A stretch of DNA of 42,835 bases from Candidatus Sungiibacteriota bacterium (GTDB taxonomy: Bacteria; Patescibacteriota; Minisyncoccia; Sungbacterales; JACQCQ01): assembly GCA_016201505.1 (NCBI GenBank), contig JACQCQ010000008.1:1-42835 (forward strand), given 5' to 3'. Below the pieces are notes generated by a model, which ran no database searches, was not told the DNA's origin, and saw nothing but the letters and a program-made list of their open reading frames with translations. Positions 15,290 through 23,772 of this stretch are shown here, one piece after another. Made by a program: the position numbers and the translations under genes. The stretch's first letter is position 1, and every line of letters begins with the position of its first letter.

Positions 15290-17839
15290 CTACTTAGACG
15301 GCTGGCCGGAATCACTCACGGGAGGCTGTTTTCGCTGTGTAGGCGAGGGGGCGGGCGGCGAGATAGTGGCCAGAGCCGGTTTTCCGGCATGGAGATTTGC
15401 CAGAATGGTTTTGATTTCTTGATTATCGGGATTTAAGGCCTCGATTTTTTCGAACTCACCGATGGCTTTGTCTTTTTGACCGTTCTTGTCATAGATCAAT
15501 CCGAGGAAATAACGCGCATTGGAATAATTATCATTGATCGAGACGGCGCGCTCGAATTCCGCCTGGGCTCGCGCGAAGTCATTCGATTGGTAGTACAGCA
15601 CACCGAGTTGAAACGCGACACCGATATCAAAGGGTGCCAAGTTTTTTACCTGTTCAACCTGCTGGATAGCTCGCGGCAAATTTCCTTGCCTGATTAAAAC
15701 CTGGGCGAGCAGGTAATTCGACTGGGCCAGATCCGGTTTTAATTGAATCGAATGCTCGAGTGCAATGCGCGCGCCTTCCAAACCATTTCGTCCATCGGCC
15801 AGGATAGCACCCGCCGTATCCTGCGAGAGGCCGGGTTGGGAAAGCAGCAGCTGGTCTCGATCGACTAAAGCCACATAGGTCGTCGCCTTGCTGTAATCAT
15901 AGGTCGGGTTATAGGGATCGGTTTTTAAGGCATTATCAAATTGCTGAACGGCCAACTTTTCAGACCCCGAGATGAAGGGAACGATTGACTGATAGACATT
16001 CCCCAGGGATACCCAATTGAGCGAGTCGCTCGGGTTAATTTGCGTCGCCCGCTGTGAGGCCGCAATGGCTGATTGCACAGTATTCTGAAAATCAACCTGG
16101 AGATTGGCGCGATTGGCTCCACCTTGGGAGGCTTGCGAGATGATTCCCTGAAGCTTGGTGAGCAACATTTGAGAAAGTCCTCGGTAATAGGCATCATTGT
16201 TGGGATCAAGCGAGGTGGCGCGCGTGGTGCGTGTGATGGCATCATCAACATGGCTCTCTGAAAAAAGATTCGCGCCTGCGGCAAAATAATATGCGGCGAT
16301 GTATTGCTCCACGGTGCTATACAGCAGTGTAATGCCGCCAACCATCAAAAATATGATGGCCAGCGAGGTCGCGAAGGTTACCCAGGGCGCAGTGAAGGCG
16401 ATTGTTCGTTCGGATATTCTCCACCAGGATGGAGAAAATTCCGGTTCGTAGACTTCGGCAATGCGACTCACTAAAATCCCGAGCAAGACGAACACCGTGG
16501 TCCATAGCGTGAACGTGCTGGAATAGAGCGATAAAGCAATAAAGGAAAAAATGACCGCCACACTTCCGGCTATGAAAATTGGATTATCATCAATGGTCCG
16601 TGCAATTTGACGCAACAAAGAGCCAATGACCACAACAGCGAAGATAATCAAGGCGAGAACACCGAGCGCCCCGGTTGTGGCGAGCGAGGTCGTAAGAAAT
16701 GATGAACCGTTGTTAAACCTGACACCCCAAAAGTTTGTCTGATTGATGGACGGATCGCGATACATGCTGTAGTCGACACCAAACGTACCGGGGCCGGAAC
16801 CGAATACAATATTCTTTTTCAGCGCTTCTTTGGCAATAGTTAAGGTCGCTTTCAGCGAGGGTGAAACTTCGGCCGGTATCGCGCTGTTCTGCCAAACCGA
16901 AGCGCCGGAAAGCAGGAAGAAAATCACCAGAGCCAGAACCAGGAATGGCAAAGCCAAAGCCTTGGTGTCTAAAAATGATCGATCAGACTCGGAAAACGAC
17001 TGATGCAGAACTCGGAATCTGAAGGCGAGAATCACCACAATCGAAGCCAACAGTCCGATCCATACCGTCTTAAAGTTTAAAATCACAAGGTTGGCAAAGA
17101 GCGTTGCGGCCATGAGATAGAGGAGTCTTTGTACATTTTTCGAAAGGCCGGCATTTTCAGAGGTCAGCAGGCTCAGCGCAAAAACGAAGAAAATGCCAAG
17201 CATAACAGCCAGCGCATTCGTCGTGCCAATCGTGTTAACATCGGCGCGAGCCAAAGCCGCAATTGGTATGATTTTGGGTGCTATCAGCTGGACGAGAGAG
17301 AAAATCGAAAGCAGAAAACCTCCGGCCAGCAGCCAGCCAGCGTATCTTTGGGATTCTTCTTGATTTAAAATCACACCACCCGAGACAAAAAAGACGGCCG
17401 CCAAAACAAGAAACGAGATGAATCGCTCGCCAACCAAATCGCCGGCAAGCAACCCTTTTAATGCCTGGGGCGAGAAGAGAGTTGAGAGGAAAAGAACCAG
17501 CAGCAGCAAGAGTACCGCGGCATTAACGAGCGAGCGTTTATAGTAAACCCGACCGGAAAGAAGCGACTCTCCAAGCCAGGCGATAAAGGATACGAGAGCC
17601 AAAACCGAAACGACAACCTGCTTGATTAAGGTTGCCGGAACCGTCGAGTTCGAAAACAAAAGCGGGCTCGCAAAAGCGATGGCATACAAAGACCAGCGCG
17701 CAATTTTGCGCCAGACGCTTTCTTCGGAAATAACAACTGCTTCATCGACTTCTCGGACCTCACCGACTTCTCGGACCTCACCCTCGGCGAAACCGGCGCC
17801 GGCGAATCCGCCAAACCAGGCTCGAATATTCATATTCAT
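15290..17839 (-). CDS. O-antigen-ligase-like membrane protein with TPR tail
   Basis: This 849-residue protein has an N-terminal cytoplasmic stretch with a short duplication (EVREVGEVREV), about 12 membrane helices, a Wzy/WaaL-type loop (FGSGPGTFGVDYSMYRDPSINQ) between helices, and from about residue 540 a soluble part with tetratricopeptide repeats (e.g. ALKTDPYNPTYDYSKA, AVSINDNYSNARYFLGLIYDKNGQKDKAI). CPR genomes often encode this architecture. It may transfer glycans to proteins or lipids at the cell surface, but the substrate is unknown. It lies upstream of murJ and is likely co-transcribed. The end is Pro- and Gln-rich. Confidence 0.8.
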   Translation of the reverse strand: MNMNIRAWFGGFAGAGFAEGEVREVGEVREVDEAVVISEESVWRKIARWSLYAIAFASPLLFSNSTVPATLIKQVVVSVLALVSFIAWLGESLLSGRVYYKRSLVNAAVLLLLLVLFLSTLFSPQALKGLLAGDLVGERFISFLVLAAVFFVSGGVILNQEESQRYAGWLLAGGFLLSIFSLVQLIAPKIIPIAALARADVNTIGTTNALAVMLGIFFVFALSLLTSENAGLSKNVQRLLYLMAATLFANLVILNFKTVWIGLLASIVVILAFRFRVLHQSFSESDRSFLDTKALALPFLVLALVIFFLLSGASVWQNSAIPAEVSPSLKATLTIAKEALKKNIVFGSGPGTFGVDYSMYRDPSINQTNFWGVRFNNGSSFLTTSLATTGALGVLALIIFAVVVIGSLLRQIARTIDDNPIFIAGSVAVIFSFIALSLYSSTFTLWTTVFVLLGILVSRIAEVYEPEFSPSWWRISERTIAFTAPWVTFATSLAIIFLMVGGITLLYSTVEQYIAAYYFAAGANLFSESHVDDAITRTTRATSLDPNNDAYYRGLSQMLLTKLQGIISQASQGGANRANLQVDFQNTVQSAIAASQRATQINPSDSLNWVSLGNVYQSIVPFISGSEKLAVQQFDNALKTDPYNPTYDYSKATTYVALVDRDQLLLSQPGLSQDTAGAILADGRNGLEGARIALEHSIQLKPDLAQSNYLLAQVLIRQGNLPRAIQQVEQVKNLAPFDIGVAFQLGVLYYQSNDFARAQAEFERAVSINDNYSNARYFLGLIYDKNGQKDKAIGEFEKIEALNPDNQEIKTILANLHAGKPALATISPPAPSPTQRKQPPVSDSGQPSK

Positions 17840-17986
17840 GGATTTAAAAATTATCGAACAATATGCTCGCGAAGGACTCGCGATCGTCTCCTTATCCCCA
17901 GAGTTTTAAATAGGATAAACAGTACCTACATCTTAGTGGCTAGGAAATGGCGGCGTCAACTGAAATAATACAGAGATCATCCCCTA

Positions 17987-18015
17987 TTGCCAAAAGAGAA
18001 TTTCTAATATATAAT
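17987..18015 (+). promoter_or_regulatory. rnpB promoter
   Basis: TTGCCA at 17987-17992 and a perfect TATAAT at 18010-18015 are spaced by 17 nt. The expected transcription start (about 18022) matches the 5' side of helix P1. Confidence 0.75.
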
Positions 18016-18162
18016 CGAGCCATCTTTTACATCGTTATGGCCGCCCCGCACTTTTATTAGCTTTTGAGCTAATAAAAGTGCGGGGAGGAAAGTCCGAACA
18101 CTTGACTCTTACATGAGTTGTCGTGATAGCGGCTAACGGCCGCCCCGAGTCGTGCATGGCAT

Positions 18163-18262
18163 GGAAATTCGAAATTCGAAACCCTAAATTCTAAACAAAT
18201 TCGAAAACTCAAAACTTCGAAATTCAAAACGTTTAGGATTTAGCAATTAGGATTTAGGATTT
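18163..18262 (+). repeat. AT-rich insertion 1 in rnpB
   Basis: It begins GAAATTCGAAATTCGAAACC and ends TTAGGATTTAGGATTT, the two sides being partly complementary (CCTAAATTCTAAAC with GTTTAGGATTTAG), so it folds into a long hairpin. It sits before the GGTGAAAAG block on top of a helix with flank GTGCATGGCATG/GCGCGCTGTGCGCGG. It is nearly identical to insertion 2. Confidence 0.8.
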
Positions 18263-18376
18263 GCGCGCTGTGCGCGGCCAAAGGTGAAAAGTAATCCGCG
18301 AAGGATTTCTCGTGATTGGTAACAGTCACGAGTGGAAAACCCTATCTAGTGCAAGGACAAACACCGTGCATGGCGC

Positions 18377-18476
18377 GGAAATTCGAGATTCGAACCCCTA
18401 AATTCTAAACAAATTCGAAAACTCAAAACTTCGAAATTCAAAACGTTTAGGATTTAGAAATTAGGATTTAGTGTTT
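18377..18476 (+). repeat. AT-rich insertion 2 in rnpB
   Basis: Nearly the same sequence as insertion 1 (shared core CTAAATTCTAAACAAATTCG through AATTAGGATTTA). It sits after the GCAAGGACAAACACC block, on a helix closed by GTGCATGGCGCGGAAA and TTTCCGCGCCGTGCGC. By position this is the P15-P17 area; the first insertion is near P8-P11. Both have the same stem flank, which suggests targeted insertion or gene conversion. Confidence 0.8.
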
Positions 18477-18610
18477 CCGCGCCGTGCGCGGTGACAAGTA
18501 GTCCGCTCGACCCCGAGAGTAATCGAGGGGCTAGACAGATGGCCATACCGGCAAATGAAAATTTTGCCGAGAACAGAATTCGGCTTATGAATGTAACAAG
18601 ATATCAAGGT

Positions 18611-18637
18611 CTCCGCCCTAAAAGCGGGGATTTTGTT
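18611..18637 (+). terminator. Probable rnpB terminator
   Basis: TCCGC, CCTAAAA loop, GCGGGGA, then ATTTTGTTTT. The stem is short but the U-rich tail directly follows, right after the 3' end of P1. Confidence 0.6.
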
Positions 18638-18648
18638 TTATGAAGCCC

Positions 18649-18706
18649 CCACGGCCGTACGGCCGTGGTATCTCGCAATTCGCCTTCAGGCGGACTCTTG
18701 CGAGAT
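18649..18706. repeat. Two hairpins between rnpB and the next gene
   Basis: A loopless 20-nt palindrome (CCACGGCCGT mirrored, 18649-18668) is followed by ATCTCGCAA (18670-18678) pairing with TTGCGAGAT (18698-18706) around an inner CGCC/GGCG stem. No gene is seen between 18638 and 18848. The hairpins may be terminators or structured untranslated RNA. Confidence 0.6.
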
Positions 18707-18809
18707 CAGCGGAATCCGCCAAAGCATCTACCCTTCAACTTAGCTCGGGGTTATCCGCCGCTTTTCGCATTCATCCACCGGTTTAGGCTAGTGGTCTTTT
18801 GCGCCGGCA

Positions 18810-18844
18810 GATAAAAAATTGTGCGGGCCCACGAGGGCCCGCAC
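18810..18844 (-). terminator. Strong terminator of the 18849 gene
   Basis: On the minus strand a 10-bp stem, GTGCGGGCCC (minus) with a TCGT loop and GGGCCCGCAC, is followed by AATTTTTTATC. It starts 4 nt after the stop codon. Confidence 0.85.
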
Positions 18845-18848
18845 GGAA

Positions 18849-19181
18849 TCACGCCAGATGACTGACCAGATTGAACGGCGCTTCGCACTTTCTCGAACTG
18901 TCTTGCGCCAGCCTGGTGGCTAACTCGCGAGCCAGCTGGAGTAGCAAGTGCCTCAGCTCTTCTACGTCATTTGCCGCGGATCGAATTTCGGAGAGAGCCT
19001 CCGACACTTCAGGCAGAGGGAGCTGCATTTCCGCTTGCAACGATGAGCTGTCGCACGGCACGCCGATTCGCTCGAGCTCCCTAACTGATTCCACCAGAAC
19101 GCCGAAGGCGGTTCCGTTGCACCTCCGCGCAACATCGACTATGAGACCGTCCCAGAGATCTTTCCTCGGGATTTCGGCCAT
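18849..19181 (-). CDS. Hypothetical helical protein
   Basis: A 110-residue soluble, Leu- and Glu-rich protein, likely all helical (VSEALSEIRSAANDVEELRHL and more), with two Cys and no recognised domain. A GGGGGGTG Shine-Dalgarno-like run ends 4 nt before the ATG, and a classical terminator follows. The composition is GC-rich like the 8255, 9965 and 32984 genes. No function can be given. Confidence 0.65.
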   Translation of the reverse strand: MAEIPRKDLWDGLIVDVARRCNGTAFGVLVESVRELERIGVPCDSSSLQAEMQLPLPEVSEALSEIRSAANDVEELRHLLLQLARELATRLAQDSSRKCEAPFNLVSHLA

Positions 19182-19241
19182 GTCTCACCCCCCGTTTTTG
19201 ATGGCAAACCCATCTTAAGCAAAAAACCAAGTTCGTACAAC

Positions 19242-19919
19242 TTAGTTTTTAAACAGGTTGATCTCATTGAATGCCAAAACCCTCCATTCGCCGGGTTTTA
19301 AATTCCTGATACCAATATCACCAATCCGCACGCGGGTTAATTGGACGACGGTTAGCCCGACAGCCGCCGCCATCCGGCGGATCTGTCGATTTTTACCCTG
19401 AACCAAAACTATCTGAAATGACTTCTTGCCTGTTTTCATGGCGTGGGCCGGTTTTGTCAGGCCATCCGAAAGCCGGATGCCGCCCGACAGTCTTTGCATC
19501 ATTGCCGGCGTTACATCTTCTTGGGTCTTGACTTCATATTCTTTTTCCACTGCATACTTTTCAGCCGTAAGATGCGAGGCGAGCACTCCGTCATCCGTCA
19601 AAATGAGCATGCCCGAACTTCCTTTATCGAGTCTCCCGACGTAGGCCAAATTTTGAAACGCTTTCGGCAGCCAGTGATAAATCGTCTGGCCCTCTTTTGC
19701 CCCCTTTGTTACCACATACCCCTCGGGTTTATTGAGCAGAATTGCTCTTCTCTCCCTCCTCCCCAGCACCTCGACTCTATCTTTTGCGGGATCGATTTTT
19801 GTGCCGAGCGTCCTCTCAACTTTCCCATTTACCATAATCTTCCCCGCCAAAATTAAGCGCTCGGCCTCGCGCCGCGAGGCCATGCCTTTTTCCGATAAAT
19901 ATTTTTGGATGCGAATCAT
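19242..19919 (-). CDS. RluB/RsuA-family rRNA pseudouridine synthase
   Basis: A 225-residue protein with an N-terminal S4 RNA-binding domain (RIQKYLSEKGMASRREAERLI), the catalytic-Asp motif VGRLDKGSSGMLILTDDG, and the C-terminal QGKNRQIRRM motif. It converts a uridine in 23S or 16S rRNA to pseudouridine. The family norm is GRLDxxTxGLL; here the Thr is Ser, a mild change. Its ATG overlaps the stop of the ABC transporter gene (TAATG), so translation is probably coupled. RluB-like is more likely than RsuA by the S4 plus QIRRM layout. Confidence 0.88.
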   Translation of the reverse strand: MIRIQKYLSEKGMASRREAERLILAGKIMVNGKVERTLGTKIDPAKDRVEVLGRRERRAILLNKPEGYVVTKGAKEGQTIYHWLPKAFQNLAYVGRLDKGSSGMLILTDDGVLASHLTAEKYAVEKEYEVKTQEDVTPAMMQRLSGGIRLSDGLTKPAHAMKTGKKSFQIVLVQGKNRQIRRMAAAVGLTVVQLTRVRIGDIGIRNLKPGEWRVLAFNEINLFKN

Positions 19920-21682
19920 TATACAATAAACCCGCCAACTTGGAGCTCCCAGAGTTTTTTGTAAAGGCTATCGGAGGTATCAAGCAGCATCTGATGTGTT
20001 CCTTCTTCCAGCCTAGCCCCATCTTTCATCACCACGATGCGATCGAGTCTCATAATCGTCGAGAGCCGGTGGGCAATCACAATTGTCGTTTTGCCTTTCA
20101 TTAAGTTCGCCAACGCATCCTGAATGAGAGATTCGGAATGAGAATCGAGACTTGAGGTTGCTTCATCTAAGACCAATATCGGCGCATTCTTCAAAATAGC
20201 GCGCGCAATCGCCACCCGTTGACGTTCCCCGCCGGATAATTTAATTCCCCGCTCGCCGACATAGGTATTATATTTTTCCGGCAAGGCTTCAATAAACTCA
20301 TCACAATGCGCCAGGCGCGCCGCGCTAATGACTGCCTGATCGGTCGCATCCCGCCGCCCGTATCGCATATTCTCCATCAAACTGCGGTGGAAAAGAATCG
20401 GCTCCTGCGGGACGAGCGAAATATTTGACCGCAGAGACTCTTGGGTGACATCGGCGATATTTTGTCCGTCAAAAAGAATCTGACCCGACCGAACATCATA
20501 AAATCGGAAGAGAAGTGCGGACAGGGTCGTTTTTCCCGCACCGGATGCGCCGACGATGCCGACGCGTTCACCCGGTTGGATGATAAGATTAAAATTCTTC
20601 ATCACTGACCGGCCATTTTTGTAGGTAAACGAAACGTCGCGAAATTCTATTTTGCCTGCTTGCACTACCAAGTGGGGAGCCGCTGGTTCATTTTGAATTT
20701 CGTGCGGCGTGTTTAAAATTTCCGTCATCTCTTCAGCGTCAGCCAAGTTTTTATAGAGCTGGCGGAATATGCGGCCGAAGTTCCAGAGCTGGTGGATCGT
20801 GGTTAACACATAGGCCTGCAGCAAAACAAAATCACCAATCGTTAATCGGCCCTCGCGCCAGAGATGTAAAGCCGCCCAAAAAATCAGGAACTCGAGTATG
20901 ACCGTAAGCGCGGCCTGAACTGCTTCAATATAGCCGCCTAAGTTCCAGACAAACCGACTCATTTTGTACTCTTCATCTGTCAGCCTCCTAAATGAGGCGA
21001 CTTCATCGCGAAATCCGGTAAAAAGCTTGATCGTAACATTATTCGTAATCGTATCGGCCAGCCGGGCAGTCACCCGCGTGTCAATTTCAGCGCTCCGGAT
21101 GTCGTATTTCAGTTTATAGATGGCGAGTGAATAATTGATCGCCATGAAGAGAACCGCCCAGCCAAGCATCAGCCAGCCAAGCAGCGCGCTTTTTATAAAC
21201 AGCACGATGAGAATACCCGAGATTTTTATGACCAAAGGAAACAGGTCCCAATAGAGCTTATCGGCAATATTCTCGAAAGCGCCCGAGAATCGATTAACTT
21301 TCCGCACCAAAGCGCCGGCAAATCGATTGACAAAAAAGCCGTAGGAATGTTCGTGTAAGTACTCGAAGGCGGTATTGATCAGGTTCGTCATAACTCGCGG
21401 CTGCAGAAAGTTATTTGAGAAAACTGAAATACGCCACAGCCCCCATGAGAGCGCGTTTAAGGCCAAGACCTGAAGCACGATCGCAAATAATTTGGGAAAT
21501 GTCGCCGCCGGGTTTGAAGACCCGGCCGCAATCACATCAAAAAATTTCTTATAGAAAAGGGGTGTCACAACATCCAGCGCCGTAACCAGCGCCAGCGAAA
21601 GCACCATTAAAACCACAATCCCGCGGTAGGGTTTTGTGTGTTGCCAGTAGACCTTATAGGTGTCTTTAGTTAACTGCTTCAT
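19919..21682 (-). CDS. ABC exporter, fused membrane and ATPase domains
   Basis: A half-transporter of 587 residues: six membrane helices in the first 320 residues, then an ATPase with Walker A GASGAGKTTL, Q-loop PQEPILFHRS, signature LSGGERQR, Walker B ILVLDEATSSLD and the switch His in VIAHRLST. It resembles lipid and multidrug exporters (MsbA-like) and would work as a homodimer or with a partner not seen here. The start at 21682 (MKQLTKDTYKVYWQ) is preferred over 21721 because the extra 13 residues are not family-like. Substrate unknown. Confidence 0.9.
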   Translation of the reverse strand: MKQLTKDTYKVYWQHTKPYRGIVVLMVLSLALVTALDVVTPLFYKKFFDVIAAGSSNPAATFPKLFAIVLQVLALNALSWGLWRISVFSNNFLQPRVMTNLINTAFEYLHEHSYGFFVNRFAGALVRKVNRFSGAFENIADKLYWDLFPLVIKISGILIVLFIKSALLGWLMLGWAVLFMAINYSLAIYKLKYDIRSAEIDTRVTARLADTITNNVTIKLFTGFRDEVASFRRLTDEEYKMSRFVWNLGGYIEAVQAALTVILEFLIFWAALHLWREGRLTIGDFVLLQAYVLTTIHQLWNFGRIFRQLYKNLADAEEMTEILNTPHEIQNEPAAPHLVVQAGKIEFRDVSFTYKNGRSVMKNFNLIIQPGERVGIVGASGAGKTTLSALLFRFYDVRSGQILFDGQNIADVTQESLRSNISLVPQEPILFHRSLMENMRYGRRDATDQAVISAARLAHCDEFIEALPEKYNTYVGERGIKLSGGERQRVAIARAILKNAPILVLDEATSSLDSHSESLIQDALANLMKGKTTIVIAHRLSTIMRLDRIVVMKDGARLEEGTHQMLLDTSDSLYKKLWELQVGGFIV

Positions 21683-21787
21683 GAAGGGACACTGCGCGCT
21701 AAACGCGGCGAGCCGCCACAAATGATGTGACGGCCTGAAAGTTGACCGAATTTATTTTTAGCAGAAAAATCAAAGCCGTCAATCCTT

Positions 21788-21823
21788 TATACCTATAACA
21801 TCCTATAGGATGTTATAGGTATA
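21788..21823. terminator. 36-nt perfect palindrome between rnhA and the ABC gene
   Basis: TATACCTATAACATCCTA is mirrored exactly without a loop. It lies in the rnhA-ABC gap, after the rnhA stop on the minus strand. It belongs to the same structural class as those at 8874, 9834 and 11449, but has a different sequence. Confidence 0.55.
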
Positions 21824-21839
21824 GGGATGATGGGGGTTA

Positions 21840-22298
21840 TTAAAAGAGGCTTCCCTTAATTTGATCAAGCGCTTGGTTTACCAATCGATCGGCCTGGCGA
21901 TTTTTTTCGCGGAATACGTGAGTAAACGTGACTAATTTATAATCAAGCATTAAATTCCAAAGCTGGATGAATAAAGGAATCACCTGATCGGATTCAATTT
22001 TATATTGGTGATTCAATTGGCGCACGAGTAACTCTGAATCGGCGCGGATATCGATTGAAAGTTGTTTGGTTTTTTCTTTGCCGACAAGCGCTTTTATTTT
22101 TTTAAGCGCAAAAATGACTGCGGCATACTCGGCCTCGTTGTTTGTCTTTACCCCCAGCGTTTCGCCGTATGATTTTACGTGATTGGCTTTGGCATCGGTA
22201 ATATAAACCCCAAGCGCCGCCGGTCCCGGATTGCCCCTCGACCCGCCATCGGTGTAGACAATAAGTTTATCTGAAATTAAGTCTTTGATCTTGGGCAT
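21840..22298 (-). CDS. rnhA: Ribonuclease HI family protein
   Basis: The 152-residue protein has the RNase H fold signature: YTDGGSRGNPGPAALG, NNEAEYAAV, RADSELLVRQLN and NRQADRLVNQAL, giving the four acidic residues (Asp, Glu, Asp, Asp). The short QLNHQYKI region lacks the long basic handle of the E. coli enzyme. The group resembles the ribonuclease-H-like YpdQ/RnhA proteins. It cleaves the RNA of RNA-DNA hybrids. Its ATG directly abuts an inverted-repeat arm. Confidence 0.9.
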   Translation of the reverse strand: MPKIKDLISDKLIVYTDGGSRGNPGPAALGVYITDAKANHVKSYGETLGVKTNNEAEYAAVIFALKKIKALVGKEKTKQLSIDIRADSELLVRQLNHQYKIESDQVIPLFIQLWNLMLDYKLVTFTHVFREKNRQADRLVNQALDQIKGSLF

Positions 22299-22352
22299 AG
22301 AATAATCTCATTATTTCATCCGCATGGACGCCAGAGTAAAATCAGATTATTC
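22299..22352. repeat. Inverted-repeat cassette abutting the rnhA ATG
   Basis: Arms GAATAATCT (22300-22308) and AGATTATTC (22344-22352) enclose 35 nt. In the minus direction the second-read arm ends one base before ATG. The arms are shorter than in other cassettes, so chance is harder to exclude. Confidence 0.5.
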
Positions 22353-22401
22353 AGGTATGGGTCAAGATGACGCCGACAATAAAAACCTTCATCATATTTT
22401 C

Positions 22402-22433
22402 ACATCAATTAATTGTTTATAATTAATTGATGT
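22402..22433. terminator. Hairpin at the end of the 22409 gene
   Basis: ACATCAATTAATT and AATTAATTGATGT form a 13-bp stem with a 6-nt loop. It overlaps the stop codon of the minus-strand gene. It is AT-rich and has no long U tract, so its strength as a terminator is uncertain. Confidence 0.45.
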
Positions 22434-23224
22434 GGCGGGCCGGAGCGCAAAATTAATTGAATCGAATAAGTTTTACCGCCGACACTAAATGATGCGAGAT
22501 TATTTTCGGCCAATCTTTTGGAAATAGAGACAATTTTATGTTCATTTGCAGTTTTCACGGCAAACTGATACGGGACATCGAATCCCGGCGCGGGCGGAAG
22601 ATATTCCACAGAAAAGTCGGAGAAGGTTATACGCTTATTTACTTTATAATCTATTGGCTTCCCATATGGTGCGACAGTCGTACTTTCAGAATCTGTGGGT
22701 CGAAAACTCTCAATCACGGTTTTGAAGAAGAGGTCTTTATCAAAAGTATTATCTGCAACACCCGCTAGTCTTATTTTTATTTCTGAATTGCTCACCCAAA
22801 AATTAACTCCGTTTTCAACTTTTCCATAACCTATTTGATTCGGATTTGAAAATGGGAACGTTGAAGTGAAAAAGTGGGCATCTGGGTTTGTGGGTTGTCC
22901 TTTGGTCACCAGTATTTCCTGTTCTTTCTTATATTTGGCGCTTTTAAATAACATGCTGCAAATATCAGGCAGATTTTCTTTCGAAGAAGGACCTTTTTCG
23001 GAAATTACCATGGAAATTTCAACGTCCCAATCCCTAAACACCGGGTACTTGAAAATAAAGCCGGACATGCCTGGGCAGGAGAAGTCTCTGACCTCGACGA
23101 CATTATTTTGCGGCCGGTCGAAATAGTGCCAATTAATTGCCCGGCCAGCTTTATAGGCTTCATGGCCAAAAACTACCAACACAATGCCTGCAATGAAAGC
23201 TAAAATGATCATTGGTTTTTTCAT
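22409..23224 (-). CDS. Membrane-anchored protein of unknown function
   Basis: A 271-residue protein with an N-terminal membrane segment (residues 5-20, MIILAFIAGIVLVVFG) and an exported, beta-rich remainder with two Cys (FSCPGM, PDICSM). A PsbP-like or lipoprotein-like beta fold is possible, but no motif is recognised. Its ATG overlaps the stop of the upstream small gene (ATGA), which implies translational coupling and a shared task. The composition is lower in GC than the housekeeping neighbours. Confidence 0.6.
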   Translation of the reverse strand: MKKPMIILAFIAGIVLVVFGHEAYKAGRAINWHYFDRPQNNVVEVRDFSCPGMSGFIFKYPVFRDWDVEISMVISEKGPSSKENLPDICSMLFKSAKYKKEQEILVTKGQPTNPDAHFFTSTFPFSNPNQIGYGKVENGVNFWVSNSEIKIRLAGVADNTFDKDLFFKTVIESFRPTDSESTTVAPYGKPIDYKVNKRITFSDFSVEYLPPAPGFDVPYQFAVKTANEHKIVSISKRLAENNLASFSVGGKTYSIQLILRSGPPHQLIINN

Positions 23225-23523
23225 TCTATGTAAAACGTAATCGACTTTTCATCAAAAAACGAGTAGGCATCCTGGTCGAAATCTATTGACAAAATGTAAT
23301 TCCCGCCATGATCACTCGGTACTAAACCGAATCTGAAGTCCCGATTGCTTGAGATTAGGTCATAAATACCAATGCCATTTATGGTACGGCAGTTTACCCT
23401 TCCGCTGCCAAAACACAAACCTTCATCCTTTTCCCCACACACATCAAGTGAAATCGTTGCATGTAAATTTTTAGCCAGAAGAAAACGTGCGCCACAAAAT
23501 TGGATACGTCCTCCACTTTCCAA
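23221..23523 (-). CDS. Small Cys-containing protein, possibly 5'-truncated
   Basis: The 100-residue frame has no Met; the only possible starts are a TTG at 23523 and later non-ATG codons, and a TGA lies 5 codons upstream. The protein is beta-rich, with Cys in FCGARF, DVCGEK, GLCFGS and VNCRT. No signal peptide or domain is seen. It may be the end of a gene whose 5' part was lost, or an exported protein whose start is misread. It overlaps the next gene by 4 nt (ATGA). About 250 nt upstream (23524-23772) hold no gene. Confidence 0.4.
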   Translation of the reverse strand: MESGGRIQFCGARFLLAKNLHATISLDVCGEKDEGLCFGSGRVNCRTINGIGIYDLISSNRDFRFGLVPSDHGGNYILSIDFDQDAYSFFDEKSITFYIE

Positions 23524-23772
23524 CCCAAAGTCAGATCAAATGAGAAGTTGAGAAGGGTGAGAGATCTTTGGACGGAGGTGCTTTGAAATGTCGTGGGCTT
23601 TGTGATCTGTTGGCGTCCTATGAACTACACCAATCTACCCACAATGAACATAAGAGCGACTAAGATAAGAACGGGAAGTTTAAAACCAAGCGGTGGCTTA
23701 TTCGTTTAACATGTTTTTCTCTAGTGTAGCAAAGCGAGCTCAACGTGAACATAGGCGACTGCGTGAGTGTAA

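Larger units (their letters stand above)
18022..18606 (+). ncRNA. rnpB: RNase P RNA with two AT-rich insertions
   Basis: The catalytic RNA that trims the 5' leader of tRNAs. Conserved blocks are visible in order: GGGGAGGAAAGTCCGAACA after a long P3-like hairpin, GGTGAAAAG, GCAAGGACAAACACC, GACAGATGGCC and ACAGAATTCGGCTTA. P1 is ATCTTTTACAT (from 18022) with ATGTAACAAGAT near 18602. At about 585 nt it is well above the usual 350-400 nt, because two near-identical insertions of roughly 100 nt sit at the tips of peripheral helices. Both ends were judged from P1 pairing and the promoter, so they may be off by a few bases. Confidence 0.93.

Noticed and set aside
17838-17909. A 23-codon plus-strand ORF (MDLKIIEQYAREGLAIVSLSP...) divergent from the TPR protein gene
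   Set aside because: The composition is gene-like, but it is too short, lacks a ribosome site, and its ATG overlaps the opposite gene start. It could be a remnant of a longer gene; not supported enough.
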